64,000 nt of DNA. It comes from Sediminispirochaeta bajacaliforniensis DSM 16054 (lineage in GTDB: Bacteria; Spirochaetota; Spirochaetia; DSM-16054; Sediminispirochaetaceae). The stretch spans positions 1 to 64,000 of the forward strand of contig NZ_KB899413.1 in assembly GCF_000378205.1 (NCBI RefSeq), in the 5' to 3' direction. Below the pieces are notes generated by a model. The model worked only from the letters and a program-made list of their open reading frames with translations, was not told the DNA's origin and did no database searches. The position numbers were made by a program, and so were the translations under genes. Of this stretch, positions 59,065 to 64,000 are shown in pieces (the stretch's first letter is position 1; every line of letters starts with the position of its first letter).

Positions 59065-61056
59065 TCAAAGAAGTGAAACAGGATCGACATCGTACTCAAC
59101 GTAAAGACCTTTCCCCCTTTTTTGCCGCCGATACCCAGAGACAGCCGGTAACAGCATGGAAAGTTTCCGGGCGCGCAGGATCAACTGAAATCGATAGTTC
59201 TTCGCAATAATGGCGATCGGACATTCGGCGGGACCAAGAATTTCAGAACCTCGGGGAAGCTGCGACCGTAAAAAGGAAGCGGCTCCCTCACAGGCAGCTT
59301 CAGCCGCCTTTTCATTACGGCTGCGAAAAACAAGACGAAGCAGCCGAGAGGCAGGGGGAAAACCAAGCGCTCTGCGACTCTCCAGCTCCTGACGATAAAA
59401 TTCCTCTACCCTTCCCTCTGAAGCCAAGGCTATGGCAGGGTCCTCCGGGGTAAAGGTTTGAATTACCACACGTCCATCGCTGTCGTAGCGTCCTGCCCTT
59501 CCCGCAACCTGGGTAATCAGGGCAAAGGTCCGTTCACGGGAACGAAAATCGGGTAGATGGAGCGAACTATCGGCTTGAACAATGCCGACGAGAGAGACTC
59601 CGGGAAAATTGAGCCCCTTGGCAACCATTTGGGTTCCAAGGAGAACATCGGTCTGTCCCTTTTTAAAGTGATCGAGGATACGCTTAAGACTTCCCTTCTT
59701 TTTAACCGCATCGGTATCAGCCCGCTCGAGACGGAAATCGGGGAAATGGTTTCGTACATCTTCCTCTATTTTTTCCGTTCCGAAGCCGGAATAGCCGACA
59801 TCAAGGGAGCCGCATTCCGGGCAGGCCTCCACAGGAGGACGACTCCACCCGCAATAGTGACACACCATGCGTCCGCTGCTCTTATGAAAGGTAAGGGCCA
59901 CCGAACAGCGTTTGCATGTCATCTGATAGCCGCAGCTTCGGCAGTGAAAAAAGTAGCTAAACCCCCGCCGGTTCAGAAAAAGAATTGACTGGCGACCGGC
60001 CTCTTTCGCCGAACGCATCCTGGCGATGAGCTCATCGGAAAGGGTTCCGTTCCTGCCCTTCATATCGACGACCTCAACGGAGGGAAGCACGCCTCCTGCG
60101 ATCCGCTCGGTGAGGGAGAGACGCTGAATGCTCCCCTCTTCCATAAAGGCGTAGGCCTCCACCGATGGGGTTGCACTGCCCATGACAAGCCGGGCTCCGG
60201 AGACAGAAACGCGTCGCATGGCAACCTGCCGGGCATGGTATCGGGGAGAAGAACCCGACTTGTAGCTGGCCTCATGCTCTTCATCGATGATGATCATGCC
60301 GAGTTTCCTGATCGGAGCGAAGACGGCACTGCGGGCTCCCACGGCAAGCAGGGCCTGGCCCCCGCGTAACTTCTTCCATTCGGCAAGACGCTGGCTTGGA
60401 GTAAGGGCCGAGTGGAGAAGAGCAACCTGATCGGTAAAACGGCCTCGTATCGCATCGACAAGCTGGTGCGTAAGGGAGATTTCGGGCACAAGATAGATCA
60501 CACCTTTACCAGCGGCGATCGTCGCCTCCGCAGCCCTGAGGAAGACCTCGGTCTTTCCTGAGCCGGTGACCCCGTAAAGGTATTTTGCCCGCTGGTCATT
60601 ACCGAGGATTGCCTCGAGGGCGGACGACTGCTGCGTGGACAGCGAAGGGGGCTTGATCGCGGCTATCTCCTCCTCCACGCTAAAGGAGGGGACCGCACTC
60701 TCCCGCCTTCCGCCGGGAAGCATCGCGGCAAGGGCCTCACCCTTGCTTGCCAGGTACATCGACGCCATCCATGAGGCAAGTTCCAGCTCCTGATCGCCGA
60801 AAAGCGGTTCATCATCGATGCACCGAGTCACCCTGCGAATGGTAAAATCGCCTCTTGGGGGATGATCGGCAACGTCAATCACAAAACCGGTGACGGACCT
60901 GCGGCCGAAAGGGGCTATTACCCTTCTGCCTCTCCACCGGGCTGCAAAAGCTTCCAGAGAAGATGGCTCCTCTTGTGCTTCATCAAGAGGAGGAAGATAG
61001 GTAAAGCTATCATCAAGAGGAAGATTAAACAGAAGTTGAAGAAAGTAGTCGTTCAA
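59065..61056 (-). CDS. priA: primosomal replication-restart helicase PriA
   Basis: 663 residues. N-terminal DNA-binding domain (about 1-130), Walker A YGVTGSGKTEV, DEEH box in IIDEEHEASYKSG, and LLGTQMVAKGLNFPGVSLVG of the helicase C domain. The zinc-binding block comprises CRSCGYQMTCKRC and CHYCGWSRPPVEACPEC, eight cysteines. Restarts stalled forks. It overlaps the udg stop by 4 bp. Confidence 0.95.
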   Translation of the reverse strand: MNDYFLQLLFNLPLDDSFTYLPPLDEAQEEPSSLEAFAARWRGRRVIAPFGRRSVTGFVIDVADHPPRGDFTIRRVTRCIDDEPLFGDQELELASWMASMYLASKGEALAAMLPGGRRESAVPSFSVEEEIAAIKPPSLSTQQSSALEAILGNDQRAKYLYGVTGSGKTEVFLRAAEATIAAGKGVIYLVPEISLTHQLVDAIRGRFTDQVALLHSALTPSQRLAEWKKLRGGQALLAVGARSAVFAPIRKLGMIIIDEEHEASYKSGSSPRYHARQVAMRRVSVSGARLVMGSATPSVEAYAFMEEGSIQRLSLTERIAGGVLPSVEVVDMKGRNGTLSDELIARMRSAKEAGRQSILFLNRRGFSYFFHCRSCGYQMTCKRCSVALTFHKSSGRMVCHYCGWSRPPVEACPECGSLDVGYSGFGTEKIEEDVRNHFPDFRLERADTDAVKKKGSLKRILDHFKKGQTDVLLGTQMVAKGLNFPGVSLVGIVQADSSLHLPDFRSRERTFALITQVAGRAGRYDSDGRVVIQTFTPEDPAIALASEGRVEEFYRQELESRRALGFPPASRLLRLVFRSRNEKAAEAACEGAASFLRSQLPRGSEILGPAECPIAIIAKNYRFQLILRARKLSMLLPAVSGYRRQKRGKGLYVEYDVDPVSLL

Positions 61057-61775
61057 CCCAACTCCCCGAGCAGCCCCCGCAGGGCTTTAAGATCTTCCCA
61101 TACAGGGGCACGATATTCCGGATTACGAAGCACTCCGCTTGGATGATAGGTGGGAACAAGAGGAATACCGCGATACTCAAAGCGCTTGCCGTGACGCCGT
61201 CCGATTCCATCGGTGGTATCGAGCAAAAGCTGCATGGCTATCCGTCCCACCGTCAGAATGGCCTTCGGACGTAGGATATCGATTTGCCGGTCAAGGAAGG
61301 GACGGCAGGCCGCCGCCTCGTCGGGAAGAGGATCACGGTTGCCCGGGGGCCTGCACTTGATGATGTTCCCTATGAAGAGATGCTCCGACCGTGAAAGGCC
61401 GATGGCCTTCATCCATTTGTCGAGATATTGCCCGGCAGGACCGACGAAAGGCCTTCCGCTGGCATCCTCCTGGGCCCCCGGTCCCTCACCGATGATCAGG
61501 ACCATGGGACGGACCACTCCCTCACCGGGAACCGCGTGGTGCCGTCCTTCGTGGAGCCTGCAGGCGGTACAGGAGGAGACCTCCTGAGCAATCTCCTTTA
61601 AGAGCAGGGCGGGATCCGTATCCTTTGCAGGAGCGGACCGAAGTGCAGGAGAGGCCTTGAGCCCCGTGAATCCCGCATCCCGGAGGCTGGGATGGCTCCT
61701 TTTCCTGCCACAGCGCAGATAATCATCCCCAAGATTCAATAGGTTCCAATAGCCTTCAAGAAGTTTTTCATCCAT
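61053..61775 (-). CDS. uracil-DNA glycosylase, family 4 (Fe-S type)
   Basis: 240 residues. Four cysteines for a 4Fe-4S cluster (C69, C72, C141, C157), GEGPGAQED (motif A) and HPSGVLR (motif B), as in family-4 UDG. ATG 61775 is used because GGAG lies upstream and the protein then begins at a family-like length; it overlaps the truA end by 8 bp. Removes uracil arising from cytosine deamination. Confidence 0.93.
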   Translation of the reverse strand: MDEKLLEGYWNLLNLGDDYLRCGRKRSHPSLRDAGFTGLKASPALRSAPAKDTDPALLLKEIAQEVSSCTACRLHEGRHHAVPGEGVVRPMVLIIGEGPGAQEDASGRPFVGPAGQYLDKWMKAIGLSRSEHLFIGNIIKCRPPGNRDPLPDEAAACRPFLDRQIDILRPKAILTVGRIAMQLLLDTTDGIGRRHGKRFEYRGIPLVPTYHPSGVLRNPEYRAPVWEDLKALRGLLGELG

Positions 61776-62529
61776 AAAGCTGCTCCATGGTGTAATGAAC
61801 CCGCCAGAAAAAAAGCCCCCTTGCCGGGGCAGTCGTTCCGGCGAGGCTCCGATCCTTCTCATCAAGAATGAGCCTCATGGCTCGGGCGGGGTCCTCGGCA
61901 GAAGCCACCTCAAGAGCGGTTCCGACAATCGAACGGACCATACGCCACAAGAAGGCGTTTCCCGTTATCCTAAACTCTATCATACCCCTGTGCTGCAGGA
62001 AAACCGCCTGATAGATCACCCTGACTTTTGAGGGCGATGGATCGCCAGCTGCGGAAAGGCTAGAAAAATCATGGCTGCCCAATAGCGGAGAGACGGCCCT
62101 GTTGAGAGACCCAATAGACGGCAGGGACCTAGGAGCATAACAATAGGGGCGTAGAAACGGGGAAACGCAAACTCCCGGGTAAAGGAAATAGCGATAACTT
62201 CGGGCCTTCGCAGAGTAGCGGGCGTGAAAATCATCGGGAACGGCAGAGGAGCCGACAATACGTACGTCGGCGGGCAGGATGGCGTTCAAGGCAGGAGCGA
62301 ATCTATCCGCTTCAATTGAGGAAAGGGTCGTATCAAAATGGACGACCTGGCCCCTGGCGTGGACCCCCGAATCGGTACGACCGGCGGCGGTCACCCTCAC
62401 CGTTTGCTTCTCCATCGACTCCAGGGCGGCTTCAATAACACCCTGGACGGTTCTCTCTTCCCTTTGGACCTGCCATCCGGAAAATTTTTTTCCGTCATAG
62501 GCAACGATCATCTTTATCCTTCGAGCCAT
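61768..62529 (-). CDS. truA: tRNA pseudouridine(38-40) synthase
   Basis: 253 residues. Catalytic Asp D53 in AAGRTDSGVHARGQVVHF; YDGKKFSGWQVQREERTVQG at the N-terminus and FRITGNAFLWRMVRSIVGTAL in the second half are TruA signatures. One base separates it from the upstream DUF2225 gene, which is in the same operon. Confidence 0.95.
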   Translation of the reverse strand: MARRIKMIVAYDGKKFSGWQVQREERTVQGVIEAALESMEKQTVRVTAAGRTDSGVHARGQVVHFDTTLSSIEADRFAPALNAILPADVRIVGSSAVPDDFHARYSAKARSYRYFLYPGVCVSPFLRPYCYAPRSLPSIGSLNRAVSPLLGSHDFSSLSAAGDPSPSKVRVIYQAVFLQHRGMIEFRITGNAFLWRMVRSIVGTALEVASAEDPARAMRLILDEKDRSLAGTTAPARGLFFWRVHYTMEQLYG

Positions 62530-62530
62530 G

Positions 62531-63400
62531 TTACCCCAAAGAGTCCTGAAGGTGTTTTACCTCATTGCCGATGGCGGAATGCAGCTCCTTGGCCTTTTCA
62601 AGAAGAGCCGCAGGCTTATTCTTAGAGGCCTTGCCCATTCCGAAGATACGGGCTACGGTCCTTTTGGCACGCTCAAGGCTCTTAATCCTGGAAGAAATAT
62701 CATCGTCGCTGCCGTGATAGTACTCAAGCAAAGCCGCAATGTAGAGTGCACCGTCATAACCGTAATTCTTGTCAAGATCGGGGCCAAGGTGACCTGCGTC
62801 GCTGATACTCTGATGTCCGTCCCCTTCATACTCAATGGCAAGGGTGTAAAAAAAACGGGCCTTGTTGTAAAGGACATTTGCGAGGTAGTCGTAGTTTTCC
62901 TCAGGATACTTATGATGAAGGTCTCCTGCGAGCCAGGCGGCCCGGAGAGAGGAGAGTCCCTGTTTGATGGTGGGGCTCCTATCGGAGGGAAAGGCGTCCA
63001 TGGAGGAAGTGGTGAGAATATAGCCGGCCGTTCCTTCGGCAAGCGTTCGCCGTCCACGAAAATCGAGGGAAGGGAAAAGTGAATCGACAAGCCGGTGTCT
63101 CTGATCCTGCTGATCACGCAGCTTAGCAGCAACAGACTCTTCGACCGTAGGAAAATCTGCCGCAAATGCCGCATAAAAGCAGACGGGGCAGACGGTGATG
63201 GTATAGATGAGGGGATAGACCTCGCCATATTTTTGGCTGGGCTCATAGAGACGACGAAGTTCGTCGGTCAATTCACCGGCAATTAAACGCCCCCTACCGG
63301 TACGGAGCTCTTCCCGGTAAAATGTGGCGCCACAGACAGGGCATTCGATCTCATCCTTGCTGAAAAAGGTCAAAGTGGAAACAGCTTGTTCATCACTCAT
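62531..63400 (-). CDS. DUF2225-family protein
   Basis: 289 residues. Two CPVC pairs (IECPVCGATFY near 20 and ITVCPVCFYAAF near 70) suggest a zinc ribbon, then a helical TPR-like region (residues 110-289). DUF2225 proteins are common in spirochaetes and Firmicutes without assigned function. It overlaps acpS by 4 bp. Confidence 0.82.
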   Translation of the reverse strand: MSDEQAVSTLTFFSKDEIECPVCGATFYREELRTGRGRLIAGELTDELRRLYEPSQKYGEVYPLIYTITVCPVCFYAAFAADFPTVEESVAAKLRDQQDQRHRLVDSLFPSLDFRGRRTLAEGTAGYILTTSSMDAFPSDRSPTIKQGLSSLRAAWLAGDLHHKYPEENYDYLANVLYNKARFFYTLAIEYEGDGHQSISDAGHLGPDLDKNYGYDGALYIAALLEYYHGSDDDISSRIKSLERAKRTVARIFGMGKASKNKPAALLEKAKELHSAIGNEVKHLQDSLG

Positions 63401-63777
63401 ATGGGATCTCCTTCTATGACAACCATTGCCACGGCAGCCTTTTTTTCATGGGTGAGGCTGAGATGGAGAAACCTGCCGCCGGAGCGCCTGAAGGCCCTGA
63501 GGGCCGTTCCGTAGAGCTGAATCTCCGGTTTTCCGTTATGTTGATTGATTACCTCTATATCACGCAAAACGAGCCCCCGCATACCGGTACCGAGGGCCTT
63601 GCCAAAGGCCTCTTTTGCGGCAAAACGCGCCGCAAGGGAGAGAACCGCGGCTGCCCCCCGATCCAGGGCGGCGGCTACCTCAGCGGGATGAAAGAAACGG
63701 GCGAGCATCTTTGGATTGTTGACCCAATGCTCAAGCCGTTCCGTGTCGACGACATCCACCCCTATTCCGATAATCAC
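63397..63777 (-). CDS. acpS: holo-acyl-carrier-protein synthase
   Basis: 126 residues. IGIGVDVVDTERLEHWV with the Mg-binding Asp and FAAKEAFGKALGTG with Glu/Lys are the 4'-phosphopantetheinyl-transferase motifs; SLTHEKKAAVAMV ends the fold. Transfers phosphopantetheine from CoA to ACP. It overlaps genes on both sides by 4 bp. Confidence 0.95.
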   Translation of the reverse strand: MIIGIGVDVVDTERLEHWVNNPKMLARFFHPAEVAAALDRGAAAVLSLAARFAAKEAFGKALGTGMRGLVLRDIEVINQHNGKPEIQLYGTALRAFRRSGGRFLHLSLTHEKKAAVAMVVIEGDPI

Positions 63778-64000
63778 TGTTGCTGCTCCTGAACTTCGGC
63801 ATAACGCACATCAACCCTCACCTCCGCAGGATCATAGCGCAAAACGAGGATTCCCTGAGGCACATCGGGAACCAGCGGCAGGAGATAGGTTCCCGGACGT
63901 TCAATGGCGCTGCAATCGATGGTAAATCGAATATCCCCCTGACCAAGCCCTTCAAGGAGAAGCTGCCGTCCCTGAATCCGCATCTGATTCGGCGGCATCT
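63774..64000 (-). CDS. C-terminal part of a YbbR-domain protein (runs off the window)
   Basis: At least 75 codons, open to the window edge. FTIDCSAIERPGTYLLPLVPDVPQGILVLRYDPAEVRVDV matches the repeated YbbR/CdaR pattern (Gly-Tyr-x-Leu-Pro, then Pro-x-x-Val-x-Val). YbbR-like proteins often sit next to acpS or the cdaA/glmM genes. The N-terminus is outside, so the number of YbbR repeats is unknown. Confidence 0.7.
   Translation of the reverse strand, partial: MPPNQMRIQGRQLLLEGLGQGDIRFTIDCSAIERPGTYLLPLVPDVPQGILVLRYDPAEVRVDVRYAEVQEQQQ

Noticed and set aside
1-64000. CRISPR array, prophage or toxin-antitoxin system
   Set aside because: No regularly spaced repeats, phage structural genes or small paired toxin-antitoxin genes were seen on either strand.

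Overview
The window reads as one contiguous piece of a free-living bacterial chromosome, most likely a spirochaete of the Spirochaeta/Sediminispirochaeta type. That placement is inference. It rests on the exported-protein leaders ending in FAGGK or FAQGG, the sugar and phosphate ABC transporters, a thiamine thiBPQ operon behind a TPP riboswitch, large PknB-type kinase/histidine-kinase fusions, Rex, and the compact priA/def/fmt/PASTA housekeeping block. No insertion sequence, integrase, phage gene, CRISPR array or rRNA was seen.

Layout. Positions 1-107 hold the tail of an upstream gene. Positions 267-7862 are a complete phosphate module: pstS, terminator, Pho-box-like repeats, pstC, an unusually long pstA with a PstS-like insert, pstB, phoU, phoB, phoR. 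A TPP riboswitch and thiB-thiP-thiQ follow (7859-11733). Next come signalling genes: a receiver-GGDEF protein, a ParA/MinD-like ATPase with a long unknown C-terminus, and a roughly 1,744-residue kinase/ATPase/histidine kinase. Then rex behind a Rex-box-like palindrome, an M16 protease, an FKBP isomerase, two Hsp20 genes behind a predicted sigma-54 promoter, serine acetyltransferase and a HAD-like protein.

The 3' end of the HAD gene carries one copy of a perfect 38-bp direct repeat; the second copy lies 4.4 kb downstream. Between them sits an A+T-richer adenine-use cassette (LacI regulator, structured leader, AzgA-type permease, adenine deaminase). This looks like a cleanly inserted island without its own integrase.

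After an ACT protein, an NhaC antiporter and a YhcH-type protein comes a glycan cluster (GT4, GH130, two-domain GT4; 34055-38809). An A+T-rich operon follows, with a CUT1-type ABC transporter lacking its ATPase and two PLP enzymes (C-S lyase, D-cysteine desulfhydrase/ACC deaminase family). Next is a catabolic operon (DapA-like, DUF1537 acid-sugar kinase, iron alcohol dehydrogenase, PdxA2). It starts at a near-consensus sigma-54 promoter and faces a PrpR-type sigma-54 activator across an intergenic region with two perfect inverted repeats. Beyond the activator is a ribose/inositol-type ABC operon containing a Gfo/Idh/MocA dehydrogenase, with two LacI-type operators upstream.

The last part (56415-64000) is a tRNA-Gly(CCC) gene and a tightly overlapping housekeeping operon on the minus strand: ybbR-like (cut by the window), acpS, DUF2225, truA, family-4 UDG, priA, def, fmt, PASTA protein.

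The most interesting items are the PstA with an embedded tandem PstS-like domain, the repeat-bounded purine cassette with its structured leader, the sigma-54 acid-sugar system, and the transporter/C-S-lyase operon. All functional names come from motif recognition by eye; no database search was run.
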